Positions 1 to 9,815 of a stretch of 64,000 nucleotides of DNA are shown here, piece by piece. The DNA comes from Enoplosus armatus (taxonomy: Eukaryota; Chordata; Actinopteri; Centrarchiformes; Enoplosidae): assembly GCF_043641665.1 (NCBI RefSeq), contig NC_092200.1:6295694-6359693 (forward strand). The letters run 5' to 3'. Position 1 is the first letter of the stretch, and the number at the start of each line of letters is the position of its first letter. Below the pieces are notes generated by a model that had not been told where the DNA came from, did not search any database, and saw only the letters and a list, made by a program, of their open reading frames with translations. Made by a program: the position numbers and the translations under genes.

Positions 1-982
1 GTCACTAAGCTCCGTAATGACCAAATATCTGGACAATATCAAGCCCATACCTCCGTCCACAGCCTCTTTATTTTGCCTTCGAGTCCACTTAACTCTTCCC
101 CTTGTTTCATTCCACTAATGATTAAAGGTTGTGAACTGAGGTCCAGGTTTCACAATTAGCCACCATGTTGGCTCGGGCCTGAGTCCAGGGGCCTCAGCTG
201 ACAGCGGGAACGGCTAATTTAATAATGCAGGCCTGTCTGCCACACTCTCTGATAAGCTGCTGCTCTCTGCTGAGGGGTCGGCTCCCTGACGTAAATCTCC
301 CCAGACCTGAACACAACCCCACGCTGGGCCGGGGGGGCGGGAACGTCACAGGGCAGCGGGGAGTCCACTGCAATGCAGAAGGGACTCGAGGTGCCCCCCC
401 CTCCCCTTGCTGTCTATTCACACGACAACAATTCAGAAGTAATAAATTCAAAAAACCTGAGGTGTTGAAAACCAGTAAGCCGGAGAAACTTTGACGATGT
501 CGAGGCAAACCACTACCACATTTTTGGACTTGTTTGAAGATTCAAATCTTTTGCGAAAATATCTGGAAGGAATAACAAGAATAACAGATATCTCCAAAAA
601 TTTGACATCTTTGAACTTTTTCCCTCCTTTTCTCTTTGTTTACTACTGTGGATGTCATGGTACCTGACAAACGTGTTATTTTGTTATTGACAAAAAAAAC
701 CCAAAAGCAAACTTTTGTAAAACCAAAACAATGAGCTGAAAGATGCGTAAACGTTGTGCAGAGCTGAGGGGAGCTGCAGAGTCGGGTGATAATTCACACA
801 GAAGTAGTCATGTGATCCATTGTTAATATAAAAAATGATAATACTCTTTAAGAACTTGAGATATAATACTACTCAGTTCAAATAGTGAACCTGTGTCCTT
901 TTTGCCCATCTGGTGTACTAAAGCCCTCCAGGCAAGTTTTATGAACCTAAAATCTGCAGAATGAGAATTCATCTGTACTCAC
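1..982 (-). other. slc4a2: intron of slc4a2 running off the left edge
   Basis: The slc4a2 exon at 983-1203 ends with a clear donor (GTGAGTAC read on the minus strand), so the sequence below it is intron. I looked for the next AE2 exon (expected to begin with an HR-E/D-D-VPGVRRHLVKK-like peptide) and did not find it. A GC-richer patch at 200-420 has open frames on both strands but no family signature. A short repeat copy lies at 714-806. Confidence 0.6.
714..806 (+). repeat. dispersed repeat fragment, second copy at 22700-23015
   Basis: The text AAAACAATGAGCTGAAAGATGC, then GAGCTGAGGGGAGCTGCAGAGTCGGGTG, recurs with few changes inside 22930-23005. Two dispersed copies about 22 kb apart with this similarity indicate an interspersed element. 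The class is not determined. Confidence 0.6.
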
Positions 983-3900
983 TCTTGATGCCGTCCAGGT
1001 CAGCGGAGGCCAGCGTCTGAGCCTCGCTCTCGTCCGTAGGGATGCGCTCGTATTTGGCCTGCTCAGCACCCGTCATGTTGCCTGTGCGTCGGCGCTCTTG
1101 CAGGTCGTAGCTGCGGCTGGCGGAGGACACCCGGGCCAGTGGTATGTGTTCAGGTGGCACTGACTGGGGAGTGGGGCTGGAAGCGTCGGATGAGGCCGGC
1201 TTACTACATAAAAGCATAAAACAAGACACAGTTGTAGCTCAGATATTGACGTGTCACAGTTGTTGTTTTTTGGTTATTTTTCTTCCGTCTTCCTTTTGTA
1301 GTTAATTTATCTTTTTCCTAAGCCTTGGTGATTTGGACTTGGCATTGATTAGGTGGTTATCATTTGTTGATTCATGTATTAGAATCTCTTATGCTGCTCC
1401 TAATATAATACACTTTTAATAAATTTGAATGCACAAATCAGCTATAACAAAAGTACATAGATATGGTGAGAAAAGATGCTCAACCAATACAAATCCTTCA
1501 AAGCCCTTTTGAAATAAACATAATGAACTCACCGTCCTTTAAATGTCAGCTGTCAACAGCATTTCAAGACTGAAAAACTCAATTATTTCCCTTTATATCA
1601 GGACGTTTTATAAAAACAAATCCGCTCTTATTAGGTTGCTATCCGCTCGACTGAAAACAAGCAGGTGTATACGCAGCTTTATCCCAGCTCAGATTAGACC
1701 CTCATGAAGTGGAGAAGTAAATGTCACAGGGGGAGCCTGGGGCTGCTGAGGTGTGTTGTGTCGTCTATAGCGACAGGTGATATATTGGCCTCTGAGGAGA
1801 GGATAACTCGGGTCCATCAGATCCTGCCCAGCAGGCCCACTGGATGCCTGAGACATGGTAACGTACAGTGTGTTCCTCACTGGCCAATGAAACTAGTGCG
1901 TGAGCGGTCTCACCCAATCAGAGTGTTTCAGCAACATGGCAAAAACATGCATTATGCAATCACCACAGCAGGTAAAGCATGATTATAAAGTCTCTCATCT
2001 GTTTTTCTTTTTAGTCCAAGAACTAAGACTAAGACTCACTCTGAGGAAGATGCATCTTCAGGATCTGCTCCCTCTGCAGACTGTGGTACGATGTCCAGCT
2101 CCCGGGCTGAGTGCGGGCTCTCTTTGGCCAACTGGTCTTCATCTGAAACAAAGAACTGTGGAGGGAATGCAGAGTGTGAGAGCACTTTTTTGCGTAAAAA
2201 CAGACGATGAACCCAAAGATTAAACCAAAAACAGTAGAGAAACAAAAAGGTACAACAGCCCTGTGCACATTAATCCAAGGGAAGAGAATTGAAAAGGTTT
2301 AATGAATCGATCTTCAAAATACATTCATTTAGATATTTACTGTACAAATCAGGGATTATTATCTAAAGGGAGTTTTAAAAACAATCTATCCGATGAGGGC
2401 TCCGCAGCGTTTAACAATAGATAGACATAGTAAAAGATATACAGACAGACCAAACAGACATAAAAACTAAAACAGTTGAATTCAAGCAAAAAAACATATC
2501 GATCATATTCTTCAGCAGTGAATAGTATTTAGTTACATTCTGATCGGGTTAAATCTGTATCATAATAACAACCAAACATGAAACCCACTGATGAATGATT
2601 AAGACTACACTGAAATATTCAGAGAGGAAAATATGGCAACAGTGAGTGAGCAGGTTGGGTGTACGGCAGCACATTCATCTTAATGCCAATCATAAAAGGA
2701 CATTAACAGTCACTGTGACCCCCCTTTACACCTGCATTAACAGGTATTCTCATTTTAACAGTACAGTATAAGTATACATTAAACCGAAGTATGAAGGCAA
2801 GACTACAGAGCAACACATCAGAGGTGCGTTTTGTCTGCTGGTGAAGGCTAATAAGAAAGTGATTGATTTATTAGTGTTGAATAAATAGAAATGACGTAAT
2901 GCAGTAAAAAGTGCTTGAGATCATGACATATTTCGTCAGGTAGACTAAATTCTTGACAGTACTCGTAGCACGAGCAGTTATTAAGCAGATGCAGGCGGAA
3001 ACTGTTAAGAATAACATATTTATAGAGCGACTTTGAAATACCTTGCCTCCTTCCCTATATATGTTTGTCATAATCCTTTGATAAAGTAAAAAGGATCATT
3101 GCTAAAAATGTGTGTTTTTGTTAGAGCTGAAACCATTAGGTGATTAATCGATTTGCAGATGGCCAGAAAATGATCAGAAACCATTTTGATAATCGATAAA
3201 TCGTCAAACATATGATGGTGTCGGCTTCTAAAATGTGAAGACTTGCAGCCTTTTCTTGTTTTACATTACAGTTAACTGGATATTATGGGGTTTTGGACTG
3301 TCGGTCGGACAAAAAGGACTCTAGGACAATATGCAATATGAAGACGTTACTTTGGGCTAGAAGGAATGTTTCACTATTTTCTGTAGAAACAATGAATTGA
3401 GGCGATAATCAGCTCATCATACTTGCAGCCCTAGATTTTGTACAAAAGTATAAAAAACAACAATATAAACTGTATAAGCCCAAAAGGAATACTGTCTGAT
3501 AGATTCTTATCATTATTAGAATATTTTTACTCCCAAATACAAATGACAAAAGACTAAAACCGTCATTTGAAATCAAATGACAATGTATTAATACAGAAGT
3601 CTGTTTATATCAGTGCTTTTCCACTCACTCATTTAAAGTTTAGTATGAAGTTCAATGGTTACCTCCACGTCTTTGACTCTCTCCGACTCAGATGGAATAG
3701 AAGTCGTCTCCGTCACCTCATCCTCCTCTTCCTCTTCATCCTCTCCCTCCTCTATGGGGCCACTGCTGGGAGCTTGGCTGCTTTTGTGATCTTTGTCCTT
3801 TTTCCTTTTCTTGCTGTTCTTCTTCCTGCGTCCCTCGGGGGGCAGTTTGGACAGAGGTCGGTGGATGTGGTGAGAGGAGTGACGGTGGTCTGGGGAGAAA

Positions 3901-4210
3901 TACACAAACATGAGCCACTTCCATATTAAATTTAAAGGTTTTTACATGTGGCACGTGTATAACAGGTCAAAGTGCCAGCTGATAAACGTCTTGCTGAATG
4001 TCAAAGAGCATTGAACAACAAGGAGACCACCGCGTGCTTACATTCAATGTCTTCCTCATGATAGTTGTGGTGCTGTTCATCAGGTACGACAGCAGCAGGG
4101 CTGAGGATCTGCTGGAAGCGCTGGACGCCCAAGGCTTTGTTCAAGTCCCCATCATCCTCCTCTTCAGGGCGCGGAGTCCCGTGTAGTGATGAGGCAGCGG
4201 GGGCATCTGG
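983..4210 (-). CDS. slc4a2: anion exchange protein 2 (Cl-/HCO3- exchanger), N-terminal exons only
   Basis: Four phase-compatible exons on the minus strand, 5' to 3': 4042-4210, 3663-3889, 2040-2155 and 983-1203. They encode part of the cytoplasmic N-terminal domain of an SLC4 exchanger. The first contains ALGVQRFQQIL and EEDIE; its last base joins the next exon to give EYHRHSSHHIHRPLS, the hallmark of AE2/AE3. A lysine/arginine-rich run and an acidic run (EEGEDEEEEEDE) follow, then FFVSDED. The last exon has SYDLQERRRTGNMTGAEQ and PTDESEAQTLASADLD. AE2 is closer than AE3 at the QERRR-G-MTGAEQ motif. The membrane domain and catalytic part lie left of the window. The family swaps chloride for bicarbonate at the plasma membrane. 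The first exon here starts in phase 0 without a Met, so the start codon lies upstream; see the candidates at 12898-12957 and 7153-7161. The slc4a2a/b paralogue cannot be told apart from this piece. Confidence 0.93.
1689..1856 (-). other. sense-strand open frame of 55 codons inside an slc4a2 intron
   Basis: In the intron between exons 2040-2155 and 983-1203 an ATG in good context (TTACCATGT) opens a 55-residue frame starting MSQASSGPAGQDLMDP and ending at TGA. The stretch is GC-richer than the surrounding intron. No convincing donor lies within it. It could be chance, part of a 5' leader of an internal-promoter transcript, or a decayed exon. Nothing in the translation is recognisable. Confidence 0.2.
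2156..3662 (-). other. slc4a2: slc4a2 intron
   Basis: The intron runs between donor GTAACC at 3657-3662 and the acceptor CCCTCCACAG ending at 2156 on the minus strand. The acceptor was chosen over a closer CAG (2143-2145) because only it keeps the frame and gives FFVSDED, matching the AE2 family. Apart from a repeat copy at 3124-3433 I see nothing functional. Confidence 0.6.
3124..3433 (+). repeat. dispersed fish repeat, GCTGAAAC...GCAGCCCTA family
   Basis: It starts AGAGCTGAAACCATTAGG with many ATTAATCGAT/ATAATCGAT words, carries an AATGTGAAGACTTGCAG-like middle and ends TTGCAGCCCTAG. Related copies are at 14497-14930, 25374-25655 and 32967-33228. The repeated start, middle and end across four places support a dispersed element of undetermined class. 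Confidence 0.7.
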
Positions 4211-5130
4211 CTGCAGCACAAGCAACAAATGAACAGATACATTAAAGAAAGAAACTTAAAAAAAAGTAGTAGTAAATAGTCAATTGATCAGAAATGTGGC
4301 GATCCATAGTGCTTAATATTAATAGTTTTAAAAGTGTCAAATGTCTTTCCATTTCCAAATCAATAGTTATTAATAATAGTCTTCTGGGGTGTTTATGGAT
4401 CTGTTTCGTCACCATCATTAGTTTTCCAGCTATGATAAGTTCCTACTTTCCCTTTTGTGCATTGCATTGTGGGAGAACAGTGTCCTTCAACAGCACACTG
4501 AAGAATTAGTCTTTAGTCTGCACACTGACTGTTTTGTAAACTGATTAAGCAGTTGTTCAGTGGGACCATACTACATACTCAAAGCCTGCTTAGAATTAGT
4601 ATGTAGTATGGACTTGGGGCACTTTCACTTAAACCAACACTAGAGGGAGTTCTGGATCTGCAAATACACTACAGCCAGGACATCATATGACCAGTCCTCT
4701 CATGCATGCCTTCCTGAAAATGAGCCTTAAATTGGAAACAATAGCCATGTGCATTGATCAGTTACTCTTTTTCCATGCTGTGGTGTGACAGGGATCATGT
4801 GGGTGATAAGAGATCTGTTTTCTGGCAGCAGGATGCTGCGCCCTGCTGCGCCCCTCTCTGCCGGTGGGATGTTGTGATAAGGATTGTCTGGAGCGACGCA
4901 GCAAGTGGGTCTACTCTGGCTAACAGGATCGTGCTGCAGCCACCTCACGGCAGAGTATATGTTGCCATGACTACTGCGCAGAGGCCTCAGATCCTGCGGT
5001 GAACCCTTCCTGTGGCAAAACTCGGGGGCCACAAATCATCTGATGCTCCCACAAATGGTTCTCAGGACACCCAACATGTCAGTCATATATTAAGTTTTCT
5101 CCAGTGCTGCAGAGAGTTACAGAAAGCACG
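4211..5130. other. noncoding, probable slc4a2 intron
   Basis: This stretch lies upstream of the 4042-4210 exon, whose acceptor is GTGCTGCAG. The open frames (for example 4727-5032 minus, 4754-5002 plus) overlap on both strands, lack splice support and resemble no family I know. I see no gene. Confidence 0.5.
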
Positions 5131-5179
5131 TGATGATGATGATGATGATGCTGCTGCTGCTGATGATGATACTACTACT
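5131..5179 (+). repeat. compound trinucleotide microsatellite (GAT/GCT/ACT)
   Basis: Runs of TGA/GAT, then GCT, GAT again and ACT repeat units follow each other without a break. Confidence 0.95.
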
Positions 5180-5286
5180 CTTCTCCCATCTGCAGCTCCT
5201 GCTTAGTTTTGTGTCGCACACTTTTTTCAGTTTATGCACAGCAGACTGCTATAAGAGTACACTAATGCACTATAATATATCAAAAA

Positions 5287-6064
5287 TGACAGTGGTAGAA
5301 AGTAACTAAGTACATTTACTCAGACACTGTATTACACTAAAGTACATGTTCCTTAAAATTGTGTGTGAGTATTTCCATCCACTGCATTTCAGAGGTAAAT
5401 ATTGAACTTTTTGCAGCAATACATGTATCTGACAGCTATAATTCCTGGTAATTTTTCAGATTAAAATTTACAGAAAGACACATTAATACGCCTGTAAAAT
5501 ATATTGCATGGTTAAAGATTCCCAGCCTTGTGACACCTTATAAAAAGTCTAGTGGAGGAACAGTTGTTAGCAGTTTCACCAAACAGACATTTCCTCTCTT
5601 AACTTCTCAGGTGGTTTAATTGAAGTAACGGATTGTGCTCCAAAGAAGTCAAATGATCCAATATTTCAGAAATAAAGTAAATGTTACAGAGAAATGAAAG
5701 CAAATTTGTGTAGCAGAATCCTCGTCTTTGCGACCCCACTAATCATCTTATGACCACACAGATTCATCTTGTGGTCCTTAGGTAGTTTAGTCCAGAGGTT
5801 CCCAACCTAACTGTAGATAAAGTTTAAACTAGCTCCACCTCGACCAGCTACAACAGTAAAATGCTGCTTAAGCATTAATGCATCAATATTAACAATATAA
5901 TAATAGTCATACATAATATATATCTGTCACGGGCCATTTTTCTGCAGAGCAAGTTGTTTTACTTTTGATTCTTTAAGTATATTTTACTGAAAATATTTCT
6001 GTACTTAAGTAAAACTTTGAATGCAGAACTTTTACTTGTTATAGAGTAATTTTACATCGTGGTA
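5287..6064 (+). repeat. dispersed element with complementary ends (GTAACTAAGTACATTTACTC)
   Basis: The left part reads AGTAACTAAGTACATTTACTCAG followed by the TATTTCCATCCACT and CATTTCAGAGG words typical of a very common fish element. The right part carries CTGTACTTAAGTAAAACTTTGAATGCAG and ACTTTTACTTGT. The ends are roughly complementary (AAGTACATTTAC versus TACTTAAGTA). A GGTTCCCAACC fragment near 5797 suggests a second element inserted or fused inside. Boundaries are approximate. Confidence 0.6.
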
Positions 6065-7152
6065 AAGTGCATCAAACTGCATCAAGAACCAAACATAAAT
6101 ATTATTAATGAATTAATTAATAATATAATCAAATTAACTCTTTCCATCAACTTAAATCAACACATCACATACAGAACAAGAATGTATACGCAGGATGTAA
6201 ACCAGCTATGCCACTTTGTTTGTTCCACTTTTAACACATTAAAGAAGAAAATGTGAACAGGAAACTCAAGAGTTTATTACGCTTATAGCTCAACAGATGT
6301 TCATGAATTAAGGCACGTCCAAAGAAAGTGTGAAAAACCGATTCCCATGACCCACATAACCGTGCAGTTTTACTCTGACCTGTTTTTACATGCCACACAC
6401 AGGTGACAGCAGCGGATAGCCCAGCACTGAACTGTGGACAAGCTGAGCCTTATAAGTAAAAGGAGAGACAGGTCAGCCTGGCAGGCACACATTCAATATT
6501 GACGCAAGGTTCAATCCCTCATATGGCTTTTTTCCTGACAGATCAACAAAAGTCTCCAAAAAAAAAAGGAGCGAACAAACTATATGTTCACCTCAGTGAC
6601 CTCCAGCACAAACCGCCTATAGACTATTCCGCACTTTAAAGCAGTAAAAACACTGACTTTAACAAGCAGAGCAGATTTATTTCACTGGAGATCCAAATTT
6701 TGAGTAAAAGTTAATATATTGGAGTAGCATGATAAAGTTAGTCAACAGTTTTTGCTACAACAGTTTCATTAAAACATGTCAAAAATTGAAAAGAGAACCT
6801 TTTCATTTCTGTAATTAGATATCACCTCACGTCCGCATCACTATATCTCAATACTTCAATATTTAATTAGATGACCGGTACACCTATCCTATCCAGATGT
6901 TTGCTGCTACACTATCTGGCAGTTTATTTTTACAGAGCTCTCATTCATATCATGGTTTCACAGTGAATCCCTAGAGGTGAGAGAGATGTGCGAGGGATTC
7001 TCAAAGAGGTGAGAGAAATTTCCACAACCAAGACCATGTGCAAAAACAAGCCAAGGGGAGCCGAGTAACAACAAGACTAACCAGACAACGAAGAAAAACT
7101 TTGACTAAGAGTAATATTTTTTTTACTTCAGTAAGGAGTTTCAGAGACTTAC

Positions 7153-7161
7153 CTCGCTCAT
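7153..7161 (-). CDS. slc4a2: candidate 3-codon alternative first exon of slc4a2 (Met-Ser-Glu)
   Basis: On the minus strand GTTGCCATGAGCGAG is followed at once by GTAAGTCTC, a strong donor. The three codons end in phase 0, exactly what the 4042-4210 exon needs. Mammalian AE2 is known to have short alternative N-termini (AE2b forms, one of only three residues) made from small first exons in the intron after the standard first coding exon, and this site lies in the equivalent position. The match of start context, donor and phase could still be chance in a 25 kb region. Confidence 0.3.
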
Positions 7162-7825
7162 GGCAACGTGGGCTTAATCGCAATCAGTGTTTTGGTGGCA
7201 ACAAGTGTCACTGCCCTCCACCATGACAACACTGGAGCTCTGACCCTACACGCCTCTATTAAGAAGTGCAAGCAGGAGATATCCCTCTCCCCCTGCTTAT
7301 CAAAGCCTCGTGATGTCCTAATCAGAGCCCTATCAGCCAACCTGACACCTTCACCAGTCTGCCCATTGTGCCAGGGTAGAATAAACAAGACTTTCCCTCT
7401 CCCTTTGAGGACAAATGCTGCCTGAAAGGACAAGCCGTGTTTGAACAGCGAGGAACAAAACCCCACGCTGACATTCATCTCCATGTTTTAACTTTGCCAC
7501 ATGAAGTCTAAATATTGACCAAGGTGCTCTTAGTTAATGTGCCTTGAAGGGCAATGTGAATGCATAGGAAGTAAACATCTTACAATTTTCAAAGGATGCA
7601 CTTTTGATGGCTAATATTGACAGAAGACATGTTAAGCAACAAGCTGGAATGAAATGTGATTAAAATGTGCGCGTGCCAGAAAGTAAAACCACAGGTGACT
7701 ATTTTCTACATGACAAATGACTGAAAAAACAGATTTGTGGTTGATCATTTGACCGGAGAACACAAACACTAAATGGCCAAACTACAGCAATACATTAACC
7801 AAATGTCTTGGTTTAGCTTGTTAGC

Positions 7826-7960
7826 ATTATCATTAGATTTGCAGGTAATTTGGTCAAATGAAAAAAAAAGATGGATCTATATGGAAAGTTAAGGGATCAC
7901 CAAAGTGATTACAATTCATTCTGAGGGGGACAAAAATGTCTGTACCAGGTTTTAAAAGAC
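7826..7960 (+). repeat. fragment of the ATGCTAAC-rich dispersed repeat
   Basis: It shares GGGATCACCAAAGTGATTAC, AATTCATTCTGAGGGG and ATGTCTGTACCA words with the copies at 13416-13745 and 19262-19830. The ATGCTAAC-rich part is missing. Confidence 0.55.
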
Positions 7961-9011
7961 AAAACAAACAAAAATAATATGTTCTTGCCTTTTAGCTTAA
8001 ATTTACTTAAATTCAGAGATAGATGAAAATAAAATATTAGCATATATAACATATATTAATCTTATGAAGCAACATTTTTCATAAAGTTTTAAAAAGTGGT
8101 GTGCATGTGCAGTGGCTGTGTTGTGTAATGAGATGGACACTCGATCGTGTGTGGAGGCTGCAGAGGAGATTATCTGTGTCGTGAGGTAGGCTCAAATCCC
8201 ACACAGTCAGCACTTGTAGGGGAAAGGGGGGAGATAGGCCACGGATGTTGCAGTGATCATGTCGTACAGTGTGGCTGATGAGTCACTGCATTCCTACATA
8301 TCTTAACACAAGCCTGCAAGGAGATCTGAGTGCACAATATGTTCCGAGTTTCTGATTATTCTATGAAAGCCTGTGATTTGTAACCCAGTTTTGTCCTTAG
8401 CCAACTGTGAATGTTGCATTAGGCAAGCACTGATTTTCGAAACCGTCCTATTTGATCACACATTAAAAAGACATGTTTGAACTGCTTAAAATCAAATACA
8501 AATGTACACGTCATATAGTGTGAATGAGAGATCCTCCAATCAGTTTGAGACTGGAAAATGTGTCTTCAATTCTTTGTTTTTGCTTCCTGTCTGGTGATAC
8601 CCTTTGATTATGTTTGTATTGGGCAATGGGCTTTGAGCGGTCATCAGCTTTATCATTTCATATTATACAAACAGTTTTCAGTAGCCAAACACAGAAAGAT
8701 CATTTGCCTGGGGTGTTTCACACCACAGTTTTATTTAGGTTGAAGATGTCCAACTGATAACTCTGAGTCAGTTGAACAAGGGGGGTTCTGCCAGTTGCAC
8801 GTTACAGGAAGTCTGAGGTTAGAAAAGTAAAGGAACATGATAGGTAGGAGGTGAAACATACTCATCCTATCTGAGGTCTGACGACTCACTTCCGGACAGC
8901 AACAGTCTCACTGAGTGTCACTGACACCGTTGCACTAAAATGTCAAAGTTCACTATTGCAATACATAGATGAAGACATGATGACAGCAGAGTTTGGGTTC
9001 AGCGTGGTCTA
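7961..9011. other. noncoding stretch, nothing recognised
   Basis: AT-rich sequence with no supported exon, RNA gene or clear repeat. The short plus-strand frame at 8558-8743 has no family signature. Confidence 0.5.
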
Positions 9012-9185
9012 GACAGGTAGCTCCCAACCTGGGGGTCGAGACCCGCAAAGGAGTTGCAAGAAATCTAGGTCTATCTATATTTTACTGTTGTCACAAGATG
9101 ATTAACAGTACAAAGGAGAATCAAAAACTAATTTTCATGTAGAGGATAGTTTTACACTTTCAGGCCTACAAAATTTAAAATGAAA
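9012..9185 (+). repeat. fragment of the GGTTCCCAACCT dispersed element
   Basis: It opens with CTCCCAACCTGGGGGTCGAGACCC and continues with GTTGTCACAAGATGATTAACAG. This matches the ends and body of the more complete copy at 19000-19227, read in the other direction. Confidence 0.55.
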
Positions 9186-9230
9186 CAATTTTAAACACTT
9201 TGGTTGAACTACCCAAGACATAGCCTCATT

Positions 9231-9815
9231 TTAAAGGAATAGTTCAACATTTTGGGAAATACACCTATTTGTATTCCTGCTGACAATTAGATGACAAGAT
9301 CAACCACTGTCATGTAAATATGAAGCTATGGTCAGCAGCCAATTAGCTCAGCTTAGTATAAAGACTGGAAACAAATAAGCGCGTTTCCCAAAATGCTGAA
9401 CTATAAAGTAATAATTCGACACCTCTTGGACGAACGCAGCAACCTCCTCGACTTCTGTCATCACTGTGAGGTTGCCAGTGGCGACTCAAGGACTCCCGGT
9501 CAAAAGAATTGTCCTGCACATAACCTCCGTGAACCTGATGTTTTTACACTTCAGATTTTATATGAATGAAACAAACTAGAAACGTTAATTAATGAGCTTT
9601 AGAGGTGCTGGTAGGAGGATTTTGTTACCTCTGGGCAGAGCCAGGCTAGCTGGTTTCCCTCTGTTTCCAGTCTTTATGCTAAGCTAAGCCAACAGTCTCC
9701 TGGTTCCAGCTTCATATTTGCCGTACAGACATGAGTGTGGTATCAATTTTCTAATCTATGTCTCAGCAAGAAAGTAAACAGGCGCATTTCTGAAAGTGTG
9801 AAACTATTCCTTTAA
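9231..9815 (+). repeat. long inverted-repeat mobile element (TTAAAGGAATAGTT ends)
   Basis: The left end is TTAAAGGAATAGTTCAACAT and the right end is TGAAACTATTCCTTTAA, its near-perfect reverse complement, so the ends form terminal inverted repeats. Inner arms also mirror each other: AGCTCAGCTTAGTATAAAGACTGGAAAC against CTGTTTCCAGTCTTTATGCTAAGCTAAG. There is no coding capacity, so it is non-autonomous. Partial copies lie at 58750-58815, 61428-61560 and 63539-63878. The middle carries unrelated sequence (about 9410-9600), perhaps a captured spacer. Confidence 0.8.

Noticed and set aside
2141..2145. Nearer acceptor (TTTCAG) for the 2040-2155 slc4a2 exon
   Set aside because: Using it breaks the reading phase with the preceding exon. 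The CCTCCACAG acceptor 13 bases upstream keeps phase and restores the family's FF-x-SDED motif.
7158..7484. 108-codon minus-strand frame
   Set aside because: No recognisable motif; it overlaps plus-strand frames. The only useful signal here is the ATGAGCGAG|GTAAGT site, which is in another frame.
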